Shown: in pieces, positions 15,841 through 22,325 of the stretch | Position numbering within the stretch: position 1 is the stretch's first letter | How the letters are laid out: every line of letters begins with the position of its first letter | NCBI GenBank assembly: GCA_900555665.1 | Contig: USLX01000022.1 | Location: 1 to 22,325, forward strand | Length of the DNA: 22,325 nt | Origin: an uncultured Eubacteriales bacterium | Lineage (GTDB): Bacteria > Bacillota > Clostridia > Oscillospirales > Oscillospiraceae | Reading direction: 5' to 3' | Translations under genes and position numbers: made by a program | Notes under the pieces: generated by a model | Database searches by the model: none | What the model saw: only the letters and a program-made list of their open reading frames with translations | What the model was told of the DNA's origin: nothing

Positions 15841-16268
15841 CAGGATTCCCCCTTTTTGTCTGTATCGTCTCTGCGCGCGCGGGCAGAGAGCATCGCGCGG
15901 CGGAGCAGCATCACCGGCTGCGGCACCAGAAACGGCACCAGCACGGCGATATAATGAAACCACGGCACGATCACGCCGACGACAATGGCGAAGGCCATGA
16001 TCATGATGCGGCCAAGATAGGACGCCTTGAGCTGTTTTTGCGCGGAGGCCTGATCGGCCTCGCCCGCGTCGGAGATCCGCTGCACCCGGCGGGCGAGCAG
16101 ATAGAGATTGAGCAGGGCAAACACGCTGCCCCACAGCGCACCGAGCGGAACGGTATAGTTGAAGCGGTGCAAAAGCGCGAAAACCACGCATACCAGCGCG
16201 ATGCAGACGACCTCACCGAGCAGCACATAGCGCAGCTCTGCCCGGACGTCTTTGCTGAGATGGTGCAT
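15840..16268 (-). CDS. atpI: ATP synthase subunit I (AtpI-like membrane protein)
   Basis: The start ATG at 16268 has AGGAGG six bases upstream, giving 142 residues. Four hydrophobic segments are visible: about YVLLGEVVCIALVCVVFALL, VPLGALWGSVFALLNLYLLA, IMIMAFAIVVGVIVPW and YIAVLVPFLVPQPVMLL. Position second in the operon, size and the two helix pairs fit ATP-synt_I proteins, which help assemble the c-ring. The C-terminal tail is charged. Sequence conservation in this family is low, so the call rests on topology and position. Confidence 0.85.
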   Translation of the reverse strand: MHHLSKDVRAELRYVLLGEVVCIALVCVVFALLHRFNYTVPLGALWGSVFALLNLYLLARRVQRISDAGEADQASAQKQLKASYLGRIMIMAFAIVVGVIVPWFHYIAVLVPFLVPQPVMLLRRAMLSARARRDDTDKKGES

Positions 16269-16281
16269 AGGAAACCTCCTG

Positions 16282-16536
16282 TCAGCTGTGATCGTTGAAA
16301 TGGACGGTGGTTCGCGGGGGCTTGGACGGCTTTTTCGGCCGCAGAAGGCTCCACGCGCTCGAAAGGCCGGACAAAATGCCGATGACGAGCGCCGCGACAA
16401 CCACCCAATAGCCCCAACCGTGCCGGGTGACGAGCAGGCGGGCCAGATAACCCAGGACGAGCGGCGGCGTGATCACGCAGACGCCGAGCTGCCCGACGAG
16501 CGCCAGGCCGCGCATCCATTTTTCAAATGTCCGCAT
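16282..16536 (-). CDS. atpZ: AtpZ-like small membrane protein of the ATP synthase operon
   Basis: The 84-residue product has two membrane helices (about LALVGQLGVCVITPPLVLGY and WVVVAALVIGILSGLSSAWS) separated by a short basic loop. This matches the AtpZ/ATPase-gene-1 family found first in atp operons of Firmicutes, proposed to act with AtpI in rotor assembly or Mg2+ supply. AGGAGAGG precedes the ATG. It is the first gene after the operon promoter and lies 13 bases before atpI. Confidence 0.85.
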   Translation of the reverse strand: MRTFEKWMRGLALVGQLGVCVITPPLVLGYLARLLVTRHGWGYWVVVAALVIGILSGLSSAWSLLRPKKPSKPPRTTVHFNDHS

Positions 16537-16572
16537 GGGCTACCTCTCCTCTAAAACAGCCGAACTGGAATT

Positions 16573-16602
16573 ATTATAGCACAACTGTTCCGGAAAAAGC
16601 AA
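16573..16602 (-). promoter_or_regulatory. Promoter of the atp operon
   Basis: On the minus strand TTGCTT (16602-16597), an 18-base spacer and perfect TATAAT (16578-16573) lie 36 bases before the atpZ start codon. Confidence 0.7.
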
Positions 16603-16888
16603 TCTCCGTTCAAAAACCATGTATTTTCCGTAAGCGCGGACATTTGCTTGAAAATTGTCCATTTTCGCAGAAAAATGGTCAACTTCGCAGAGGTTTGGCG
16701 CGGCAGAAATCTGACATTTTGCGCGAGAAAGGGGATGCTGGCATCGGAGGGGCGCAAAAAAATTTTTTGTGCCTGTGGTTCCGTTTTCCGGTGGGCACGG
16801 GGAGTGGATTTTTCGGACAAGGTCTGCTATATTATAGAAACATTATAAGAAAAAGCGAAACTGAAACGAAACTCGGGAGGCGGATCGG
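16603..16888 (+). promoter_or_regulatory. Divergent intergenic region with a weak rightward promoter candidate
   Basis: No gene is seen here. Overlapping -10-like sequences TATATT (16828-16833) and TATTAT (16830-16835) lie about 55 bases before the small Cys-rich gene, but no convincing -35 stands at 17 bases. A small hairpin CCATTTT/AAAATGG (16659-16678) and two CGCAGA repeats precede it. The promoter position is uncertain. Confidence 0.35.
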
Positions 16889-17059
16889 ATGGAGAAGATC
16901 GTCAGCGGCTATTGCCGGGCGCAGGATGCGGCGCGGATCGTACTCTGCGAAGAGGATCGCGGGTGCTGGGAAGCGGACTGCGATTATGACATGGGGTGCG
17001 CATACCGCGACGTCTGCGAGATCGGCAAACAGATTCGGGATTTGGAGGAACGGGCATGA
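16889..17059 (+). CDS. Small Cys-rich protein of unknown function (56 aa)
   Basis: GGGAGG lies eight bases before ATG 16889, and the frame runs MEKIVSGYCRAQDAARIVLC to ...IRDLEERA. Six cysteines occur in 56 residues: C9, C20, C26, C31, C37 and C43, the last four spaced by four or five residues. Such spacing suggests a small zinc- or iron-sulfur-binding domain, but no named family was recognised. The stop TGA overlaps the ATG of the LOG-family gene (ATGA, 17056-17059), so the two are translationally coupled. Good ribosome binding site, coupling and codon use support a real gene. Confidence 0.7.
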   Translation: MEKIVSGYCRAQDAARIVLCEEDRGCWEADCDYDMGCAYRDVCEIGKQIRDLEERA

Positions 17060-17634
17060 AGATCTGTCTTTACGGTGCATCGAGCACGGAGCTGGACGCG
17101 CGCTATCTGGACGCGGCCTATGACCTTGGCCGGAGGATTGCCGCAGGTGGGCACACGATGGTCTACGGCGGCGGGGCGCAGGGTGTGATGGGCGCGGCGG
17201 CGCGCGGCGTGGTGGACGGCGGCGGGACGCTCGTCGGGATCGCGCCGACCTTTTTCAAAAGCGCGCCGGGAGTGCTCTTTGACGGGTGTACGGAATTTAT
17301 CTACACCGAGACGATGGCAGAGCGGAAGGCCCTGATGATGCAGCGCTCGGACGCCTTCGTTATGGCGCCCGGCGGCATCGGGACGTATGAGGAGTTTTTC
17401 GAGGTGCTGACGCTCAAGCAGCTCGGGCGGCACAATCCCGCGCTCGCGGTGCTCAATACGCTGGGCTATTACGACGCGATGCAGACGATGCTGGACCGCA
17501 CCGTGGAGGCGCATTTTGCAAAGCCCGTCTGTTTGAAAATCTACCGTCTGTTCGACGAACCGGGGGCGCTGATAGAATATCTGGAGCACTATGACCCGGG
17601 TGAGATCGACGTCCGCCACATCAAAAACATCTGA
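17056..17634 (+). CDS. LOG-family nucleoside 5'-monophosphate phosphoribohydrolase
   Basis: The product is 192 residues from ATG 17056 with GGAGG upstream. LOG proteins (often labelled lysine decarboxylase) cleave the N-glycosidic bond of (cytokinin) nucleoside monophosphates to free base and ribose 5-phosphate. The sequence shows the Rossmann-like VYGGGAQGVMGAAA (36-49), the active-site Arg in MAERKALM (R90), and the signature PGGIGTYEE (105-113). Bacterial members without a plant partner probably act on ordinary purine nucleotides or modified ones; the substrate here is not known. The neighbours act on purine nucleosides and pentose phosphates, which fits a salvage role. Confidence 0.9.
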   Translation: MKICLYGASSTELDARYLDAAYDLGRRIAAGGHTMVYGGGAQGVMGAAARGVVDGGGTLVGIAPTFFKSAPGVLFDGCTEFIYTETMAERKALMMQRSDAFVMAPGGIGTYEEFFEVLTLKQLGRHNPALAVLNTLGYYDAMQTMLDRTVEAHFAKPVCLKIYRLFDEPGALIEYLEHYDPGEIDVRHIKNI

Positions 17635-17643
17635 GGTGCCGCC

Positions 17644-18465
17644 ATGAACGATCCTTATGAATTCTATCTGAAAAGCGCGGACTATGTGCGCGCGCGGATG
17701 CCGTTTTCGCCGGAGCTGGCCGTGGTGCTCGGCTCGTCGCTCGGGCCGTTTGCAGCGGAGCTGGAAGCGCGGACAGAGATCGCCTACGCGGACATTCCGA
17801 ATTTCCCACGCTGCACCGTGGCCGACCACGCAGGCAAACTCATCTTCGGTGAGCTGGCGGGAAAAAAACTGGTCTGCCTGGCGGGGCGGTTTCACAGCTA
17901 TGAGGGCTATGACTTCGAGCAGCTGACGCAGCCGGTGCGGCTTTTGAAGCTGCTGGGCGTGCGGGCGGCGATTTTGACGAACGCGGCGGGCGGCGTGAAC
18001 CTGGGCTACCGCCCGGGCGACGTCATGGTCATCTCCGATCACATTAAATTGAACGGGGCCAGCCCTCTGCGCGGGCGGAATGTGGACGCGTTCGGAGAAC
18101 GTTTTTTCGACACGACGCGCATGTATACGCCGGAGCTGCGCGCGCTTGCGCTCCGCTGCGCGGAAGGCAGCGGGCTGCGCGTCCATGAGGGCGTCTATTT
18201 CTTCATGCCGGGGCCGCAGTTTGAAACACCGGCAGAGATTCGCGCCATCCGCACGCTCGGGGGCGACGCTGTCGGCATGTCGACCGTGACCGAGGCGCTC
18301 ACGGCGGCGCACTGCGGGCTGCCGGTTTTGGGGCTCAGCGTGATTACAAACATGGCCGCGGGCGTGACCGGCGCGGCGCTCTCCGGCGCGGAGGTCAACG
18401 AGACCGGCGCGGCGATTGGCGCGCGGTTCAGCGCGTATCTCAAACGAATCATCAAGGAGCTTTGA
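17644..18465 (+). CDS. punA: Purine nucleoside phosphorylase (6-oxopurine type)
   Basis: The enzyme converts inosine or guanosine plus phosphate to free base and ribose 1-phosphate. The 273-residue length fits the trimeric PNP/MTAP class. Substrate-site residues match human PNP: GRFHSYEGY (H84), LTNAAGGVN, SDHIKLNG, PGPQFETPAE (E194), GMSTVTEA (M212) and ITNMAAG (N236). The Glu/Asn pair marks 6-oxopurine specificity, whereas methylthioadenosine phosphorylases differ in this region. It begins nine bases after the LOG gene. Its own stop is just before the MtnA-like gene, so product hand-over within the operon is plausible. Confidence 0.94.
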   Translation: MNDPYEFYLKSADYVRARMPFSPELAVVLGSSLGPFAAELEARTEIAYADIPNFPRCTVADHAGKLIFGELAGKKLVCLAGRFHSYEGYDFEQLTQPVRLLKLLGVRAAILTNAAGGVNLGYRPGDVMVISDHIKLNGASPLRGRNVDAFGERFFDTTRMYTPELRALALRCAEGSGLRVHEGVYFFMPGPQFETPAEIRAIRTLGGDAVGMSTVTEALTAAHCGLPVLGLSVITNMAAGVTGAALSGAEVNETGAAIGARFSAYLKRIIKEL

Positions 18466-18467
18466 AC

Positions 18468-19526
18468 ATGGAAGCACGGGCTGATGCCGGATTGGCGTTT
18501 TTGCTGCAATATGAAAATATCGCGTGGTATGAGGCGGGGGCTGTCCGCATTCTTGACCGGCGTGTTTACCCCACGAAGATTGAATTTGTCACCTGCCGCG
18601 ACCATGTGGCCGTCATGCAGGCCATCCGGGACATGGTGACGCAGTCCGCCGGACCGTATACGGCTGCGGGGATGGGGATGGCGCTGGCGGCCTGGGAGTG
18701 CCGTGGACGGACGCGGGAAGCGCAGCTGGCGTATCTGCGTGGGGCCGCCGAAGTAATCGCGGATGCACGGCCCACCACCCGCTCGCGCATGGCGCTGATC
18801 TGCGAGGGCTGTTTGCAGGCGGCGGAGGCGGCACTGGCGGCGGGCAGGGAGGACGTGGATCTCGCGATCCGGGAGCACGTTGTCCGCACGAATGACCGGC
18901 GCTACAGCAAGATCGACGTGATCGGCGGGTATCTGGCCGCGCTTTTTCCGGCCCACGGGGCGGTGATGACGCAGTGCTTCGGCGAGACGATTGTCGGAAT
19001 GATGCTCAAGCATGCACGGCAGGCCGGCAAGGAAATCCGCCTGTTCTGCCCGGAGACGCGGCCCTATTTTCAGGGTGCACGGCTGACGGCGACGGTCTGC
19101 CGCGACATGGGTTTTGACGTGACAGTGATCACGGACAACATGCCCGCGTTTGTGATGGAGCATGAGGGGATTGATCTTTTCACCTGCGCGGCGGACGCGA
19201 TCTGTCTCGACGGGTATGTGGTCAACAAGGTTGGCACACTGCAGATTGCAATTTGTGCAAATCATTTCGGTGTGCCCACGTTCGTCACGGGCGACCCGGA
19301 TCGCGGGCATCCCACGAAGGACACCGTCCGCATTGAAATGCGCGACCCGGAATTCACGCTCCAAGCCATGGGCGTCCGCACCGCGGCCGAGGGCGTGAAG
19401 GGTTACTATCCGGCCTTCGATATGACGCCGCCGCATCTCATCTCCGGCATCGTCACCGACCGGGGCGTATTTTCGCCGTTTGACCTGCACCGTTATTTTG
19501 CAGACGGCGGCGCGGGAGAATATTGA
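18468..19526 (+). CDS. MtnA/eIF2B-like sugar-1-phosphate isomerase
   Basis: The start is ATG 18468, eight bases after AAGGAG; TTG 18462 overlapping the punA stop is less likely. The 352-residue protein belongs to the methylthioribose-1-phosphate isomerase/ribose-1,5-bisphosphate isomerase/eIF2B-alpha fold. It keeps ARPTT (100-104), the catalytic-type Cys in MTQCFGE (C170), ETRPYFQGARLTA (196-208), ITDNMPA (221-227), the catalytic-type Asp in AADAI (D243) and VNKVGT (252-257). The usual N-terminal RGAPAIG is changed to AGPYTAAGMG. Family enzymes turn an aldose 1-phosphate into a ketose 1-phosphate. Adjacent PNP makes ribose 1-phosphate. The true substrate may be methylthioribose 1-phosphate, 5-deoxyribose 1-phosphate or ribose 1,5-bisphosphate. 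Confidence 0.88.
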   Translation: MEARADAGLAFLLQYENIAWYEAGAVRILDRRVYPTKIEFVTCRDHVAVMQAIRDMVTQSAGPYTAAGMGMALAAWECRGRTREAQLAYLRGAAEVIADARPTTRSRMALICEGCLQAAEAALAAGREDVDLAIREHVVRTNDRRYSKIDVIGGYLAALFPAHGAVMTQCFGETIVGMMLKHARQAGKEIRLFCPETRPYFQGARLTATVCRDMGFDVTVITDNMPAFVMEHEGIDLFTCAADAICLDGYVVNKVGTLQIAICANHFGVPTFVTGDPDRGHPTKDTVRIEMRDPEFTLQAMGVRTAAEGVKGYYPAFDMTPPHLISGIVTDRGVFSPFDLHRYFADGGAGEY

Positions 19527-19534
19527 GCGCACGG

Positions 19535-19570
19535 CCGCCCGCCGGCAATGGCTGCAGCGGGCGGATTTTT
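19535..19570 (+). terminator. Terminator of the LOG-punA-isomerase operon
   Basis: CCGCCCGC (19535-19542) pairs with GCGGGCGG (19557-19564) across 14 bases, followed by ATTTTT. It lies eight bases after the isomerase stop. The 157-bp repeat begins at the very next base. Confidence 0.75.
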
Positions 19571-19727
19571 ATACTGATATTCAATTAAAAACTTTCATTC
19601 ATGGAATGGAAGTTTTTAATAGGAAGATCATTATGAGACGAGATTCCGTGATTTTATCAAAATCACGGAATCGGTTACGCCAAAGGCGGAACCTTTCTGA
19701 TGAAAGAATTTAATCAGAAAATAGTAT
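19571..19727 (-). repeat. 157-bp AT-rich four-hairpin repeat, copy B (inverted)
   Basis: It is the reverse complement of 3201-3357 with two differences. One changes a pair in the H1 stem (C for A in the minus-strand reading); the other is just outside H4. H2, H3 and the inner part of H4 are unchanged. The ends ATACT/AGTAT are kept. It lies between the isomerase terminator and the promoter of the 252-aa gene, so it is transcribed only if the terminator leaks. Confidence 0.9.
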
Positions 19728-19731
19728 TACA

Positions 19732-19767
19732 CGATTCCGGTAACAGCGCCACTTTTTTCCGGAATCG
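19732..19767. promoter_or_regulatory. Inverted repeat next to the -35 box (possible operator)
   Basis: CGATTCCGG (19732-19740) and CCGGAATCG (19759-19767) are perfect 9-base inverted arms, ending two bases before the -35 box. The arrangement could be a regulator site or a remnant related to the GATTCCG stem of the adjacent repeat. Confidence 0.35.
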
Positions 19768-19769
19768 CT

Positions 19770-19798
19770 TTGACAAGCTCTTCCATCGATGATACACT
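19770..19798 (+). promoter_or_regulatory. Promoter of the 252-aa gene and ppaC
   Basis: Perfect TTGACA (19770-19775), 17-base spacer and TACACT (19793-19798), 34 bases before the start codon. Confidence 0.8.
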
Positions 19799-19832
19799 GA
19801 AGTTACACTAAAAAAGCCCAAGGAGGCACATC

Positions 19833-20591
19833 ATGTCGCTGATCCCCCATTATCTGCAATTTCTCTCTGAGATCTGCGAGGGCAGCCGTCCCCTGCCGGA
19901 CGGTTTCACGCTGACGGAAACAGACGATTTGAAAAAGGCTGTGGAGCTGCAGACGCAGATTCAGGCCATGGGCATCCCGGAATTTGTCCGCCGCTGCGCC
20001 GCGCAGACCGGCGAGGACATCCCGCAGGCCGACTACGACGCCTTTGACCCGGAAGAGCTGAACGCCGCCGTCGCGCAGCTGGCCGCCGGGACATCCGCTC
20101 CGGAAGAAGCACCGAAGGCAGAAGAATCCGCGCCGGTCAAGACCGAGACGCGGGATATTTTTGAGGTATTTCTCGACAGCGTCTGCCTGGAATACGAGCT
20201 TTTCCAATATTTCATCGACATTTTGCAGCGCGGGGCGGAGGGCGAATTCCGTACGCTCTCCCGCGCGGCGGCGCGGACGGAGCTCTCGATGGAGGACTTT
20301 CTCGCGTGGCTCGGCAACCGAGAGCTGCTCGGCTCTACGGACGAGCAGGCGTGCGTGCGCATTATGGATGGCTGCCTGGACCGGTTGATGGCCGAGGGCG
20401 AAGGAGAGCTGGCGGCGGCGCTGCTCTCGGGCGATGAGAAGACCTTCAAGCTTTTCCGCACCGAAGCACCGGAGCTCGTCCATCTGCCAGACGCGACCTA
20501 TGACTGGTTCTGCCGCTATTATCTTGACGGCTACTATCCCATCCGCTTCATTCTGCGGCAAAACGGCGTGGTCTTCCCGACTGCGCAGTGA
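19833..20591 (+). CDS. Uncharacterised 252-aa protein upstream of ppaC
   Basis: AAGGAGG lies eight bases before ATG 19833. I do not recognise the family. The predicted protein is soluble, with no signal peptide or membrane helix. Residues 1-83 are acidic and probably helical (HYLQFLSEICEG, DDLKKAVELQTQI). Residues 86-107 form an Ala/Glu/Pro hinge (TSAPEEAPKAEESAPVK). Residues 108-252 are a second domain rich in aromatic and acidic residues, ending TYDWFCRYYLDGYYPIRFIL followed by RQNGVVFPTAQ. The stop is 10 bases before ppaC, and both share one promoter and one terminator. This suggests a job tied to pyrophosphate or adenylate sensing, but that is inference from position only. Confidence 0.85.
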   Translation: MSLIPHYLQFLSEICEGSRPLPDGFTLTETDDLKKAVELQTQIQAMGIPEFVRRCAAQTGEDIPQADYDAFDPEELNAAVAQLAAGTSAPEEAPKAEESAPVKTETRDIFEVFLDSVCLEYELFQYFIDILQRGAEGEFRTLSRAAARTELSMEDFLAWLGNRELLGSTDEQACVRIMDGCLDRLMAEGEGELAAALLSGDEKTFKLFRTEAPELVHLPDATYDWFCRYYLDGYYPIRFILRQNGVVFPTAQ

Positions 20592-20601
20592 GGAGGCTTT
20601 T

Positions 20602-22218
20602 ATGGATCCGATTTATGTGACCGGCCACCGCAACCCCGACACCGATTCCATCGTCTCTGCCATGGCCTATGCGGCGCTGCGCAACGCCACGGGGGATCGA
20701 GAATACGTCGCCGCCCGCCTCGGGCATATCTCCGACGAGACACATCTGGTGCTCGACCGCTTCGGTTTTGAGCCGCCGATGCGCGTTCAGACCATGCGCA
20801 CGCAGGTGCGCGACCTTGACTATGACACGCCGCCCGCGCTGAGCTGCGCGGTGACGCTGGGGCGGGCCTGGGACGCGCTGCAGTCCGACCGTTCGATCCC
20901 GGCCATTCCGGTCGTGCACGATGACGGGTCGCTGTTTGGCATGCTCTCCCCTTCCGAGATTGCAGCCTACGACATGCAGACGATCAGCACGCCCTGCGTG
21001 CAGGACATTCCGGTGTTCAATCTGCTCAGCGTACTCGATGGAAAGATTATCAATGAGGCTGGCTATTCCGTCGACCGCGTCAGCGGTGAGGTGACGATTG
21101 CGCTGCCGCAGTCCAACCCAAATCTGCTGTTTTCCGGAAAGGACTCCATCGTCATCGTCGGTGAGCAGCCGGATGTGGCGCGGCGGGCCATTGAGGCGGG
21201 CGTCTGCTGTTTGATCGTCTGCCAGGCAGGACTGCCGGAGGAGCTGCGTGATCTACCCACCGAGACGTGCATCATCGCGACGCCCTTTGACGCCTTCCGC
21301 GCGGCGCGGATGGTGTATCACGCAATTGAAATTTCCCGGATCTGCCGCACGGACGACCTCGAGGCCTTCCATTTGAGCGACTTTGTGGACGATGTGAAGG
21401 AAGTCGTATTGAAAAGCAGGCACCGGAGCTACCCGATTCTGGATGAAAACGACAAGGTTGTCGGCACGCTCTCGCGTTTCCACCTCATCAAACCGCGGCG
21501 CAAGCGCGTTGTGCTGGTCGACCACAACGAGGCAGCGCAGTCTGTCCCCGGCCTCGAGCAGGCAGAGATTGTGGCCATTATTGACCACCACCGTCTTGCC
21601 GATATCCAGACCGGCGCGCCGATTTATTTCCGGAACGAGCCGGTCGGCTCCACGGCGACGATCATCGCCTCGATGTATCAAGAGCGCGGGCTCATGCCCT
21701 CGCAAAAGCTCGCGGGGCTGATGGCGGCGGCCATTGTGGCCGACACGGTCATGTTCAAATCCCCAACGGCCACGCCGCGCGACCACCGCATGGCCGAGCG
21801 CATGGCGCGCATCGCGAACATCTCGCTCGATGAGCTGGGGCGAGAGATCTTCTCCGCGTCCATCGGTGAAGACAAGAGCGCAGAGTCGCTGCTGTTTTCC
21901 GATTTCAAGGATTTCCACATCGCAGGACATGATCTCGGCGTCAGTCAGATCACCTGTGTCGACTCGCAGCGGATGATGCAGCGCAAAGACGAGTTCCTCG
22001 CGCTGATGGAAAAAACCTGCCGTGAGCGCGGATACAAGCTGATGATTCTGATGCTGACGGACGTGCTGCTGGTGGGGACACAGATTCTCTATGTCGGCGA
22101 CGAGGACACAATGGCGCAGGCCTTCGGCGTCAAATTCCGCGACCATACCGGTTTTTTGCCGGGCGTGGTGTCCCGAAAAAAGCAGATCATCCCTATGCTT
22201 ACCGCCCTCTGGGGCTAA
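20602..22218 (+). CDS. ppaC: Family II inorganic pyrophosphatase with CBS and DRTGG domains
   Basis: This Mn/Co-dependent DHH-family enzyme splits pyrophosphate. The start is ATG 20602 with AGGAGG five bases before. The DHH N-terminus has GHRNPDTDS (8-16; H9, D13, D15). A regulatory insert follows: first CBS domain (about 70-125), DRTGG-like domain (about 135-245) and second CBS domain (about 250-298). The DHH part resumes with VDHNE (D307-H308) and IDHHRLADI (D328-H330). The DHHA2 domain ends with PGVVSRKKQIIP, which holds the substrate-binding SRKKQ. The 538-residue length fits CBS-PPases, which are controlled by adenine nucleotides and diadenosine polyphosphates. It is cotranscribed with the 252-aa gene. 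Confidence 0.95.
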   Translation: MDPIYVTGHRNPDTDSIVSAMAYAALRNATGDREYVAARLGHISDETHLVLDRFGFEPPMRVQTMRTQVRDLDYDTPPALSCAVTLGRAWDALQSDRSIPAIPVVHDDGSLFGMLSPSEIAAYDMQTISTPCVQDIPVFNLLSVLDGKIINEAGYSVDRVSGEVTIALPQSNPNLLFSGKDSIVIVGEQPDVARRAIEAGVCCLIVCQAGLPEELRDLPTETCIIATPFDAFRAARMVYHAIEISRICRTDDLEAFHLSDFVDDVKEVVLKSRHRSYPILDENDKVVGTLSRFHLIKPRRKRVVLVDHNEAAQSVPGLEQAEIVAIIDHHRLADIQTGAPIYFRNEPVGSTATIIASMYQERGLMPSQKLAGLMAAAIVADTVMFKSPTATPRDHRMAERMARIANISLDELGREIFSASIGEDKSAESLLFSDFKDFHIAGHDLGVSQITCVDSQRMMQRKDEFLALMEKTCRERGYKLMILMLTDVLLVGTQILYVGDEDTMAQAFGVKFRDHTGFLPGVVSRKKQIIPMLTALWG

Positions 22219-22222
22219 GTCG

Positions 22223-22261
22223 AAAAAGGCCCGCTGTCCCCGATCGGGACAGCGGGTTTTT
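22223..22261 (+). terminator. Terminator of ppaC
   Basis: CCCGCTGTCCC (22230-22240) pairs with GGGACAGCGGG (22246-22256) around CGATC, flanked by AAAAA before and TTTTT after (22257-22261). Confidence 0.9.
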
Positions 22262-22269
22262 AGATTACT

Positions 22270-22325
22270 TAGGGTGTATTCTTCCAACTCCCAATGTGAC
22301 CGGCAGCGAGGAATTTTTGCGCTGA
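22270..22325 (-). repeat. MITE-like repeat, copy 3 (inverted, cut by the window edge)
   Basis: TAGGGTGTATTCTTCCAACT and CCC (22270-22292) equal the 23-base terminal repeat of the element at 2208-2373. The following 33 bases are the reverse complement of that element's inner right side, up to one or two differences, so this copy points the other way. It starts nine bases after the ppaC terminator. Confidence 0.85.

Noticed and set aside
15841..16191. Upstream extension of atpB to 364 codons
   Set aside because: The extension overlaps atpI in another frame; ATG 15840 has a good ribosome binding site and gives the normal family length.

Overview
The window reads as a chromosomal segment of a GC-rich anaerobic Firmicute, most likely Oscillospiraceae/Ruminococcaceae (clostridial cluster IV). 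The basis is its GC-rich codon use, consensus AGGAGG ribosome binding sites, a clostridial atpZ-I-B-E-F-H-A-G-D-C operon and intergenic spaces full of palindromic repeats. The genus is an inference. No rRNA, tRNA or CRISPR array was seen. I did not find a complete new defence or mobile system. The more novel material is in the non-coding repeats, one candidate small RNA, a small Cys-rich gene and one uncharacterised gene.

Left third (1-4031) is accessory and eroded. It holds a multiply frameshifted MATE transporter remnant cut at its 5' end by a MITE-like repeat. Next comes a histidine-kinase-like protein whose phospho-acceptor His is replaced by Asn, then a complete 166-bp element with perfect 23-bp terminal inverted repeats. 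A gutted IS4-family element follows, with a 157-bp four-hairpin repeat lying inside it, and then a block of GC-rich palindromic repeats.

Middle (4032-16602) is core housekeeping. tatD and mnmG read leftward. A divergent tadA-degV-rsmG operon reads rightward, with a candidate small RNA and its terminator between the two promoters. After a second repeat block comes the full leftward F1Fo ATP synthase operon. Its c subunit carries two membrane carboxylates (E31 and E64), the arrangement known from the Na+-coupled Fusobacterium nucleatum rotor, so sodium coupling is plausible.

Right third (16603-22325) reads rightward. A 56-codon Cys-rich ORF overlaps a LOG-family phosphoribohydrolase. Purine nucleoside phosphorylase and an MtnA/eIF2B-like sugar-phosphate isomerase follow, ending at a terminator; together they look like a purine-nucleoside and pentose-phosphate salvage unit. 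A second, 98.7% identical copy of the 157-bp repeat follows in inverted orientation. Then an unrecognised 252-aa gene with its own promoter sits directly upstream of a CBS-domain family II pyrophosphatase that ends at a strong terminator. The window closes in a third copy of the MITE-like repeat, so both window ends lie in copies of the same element.
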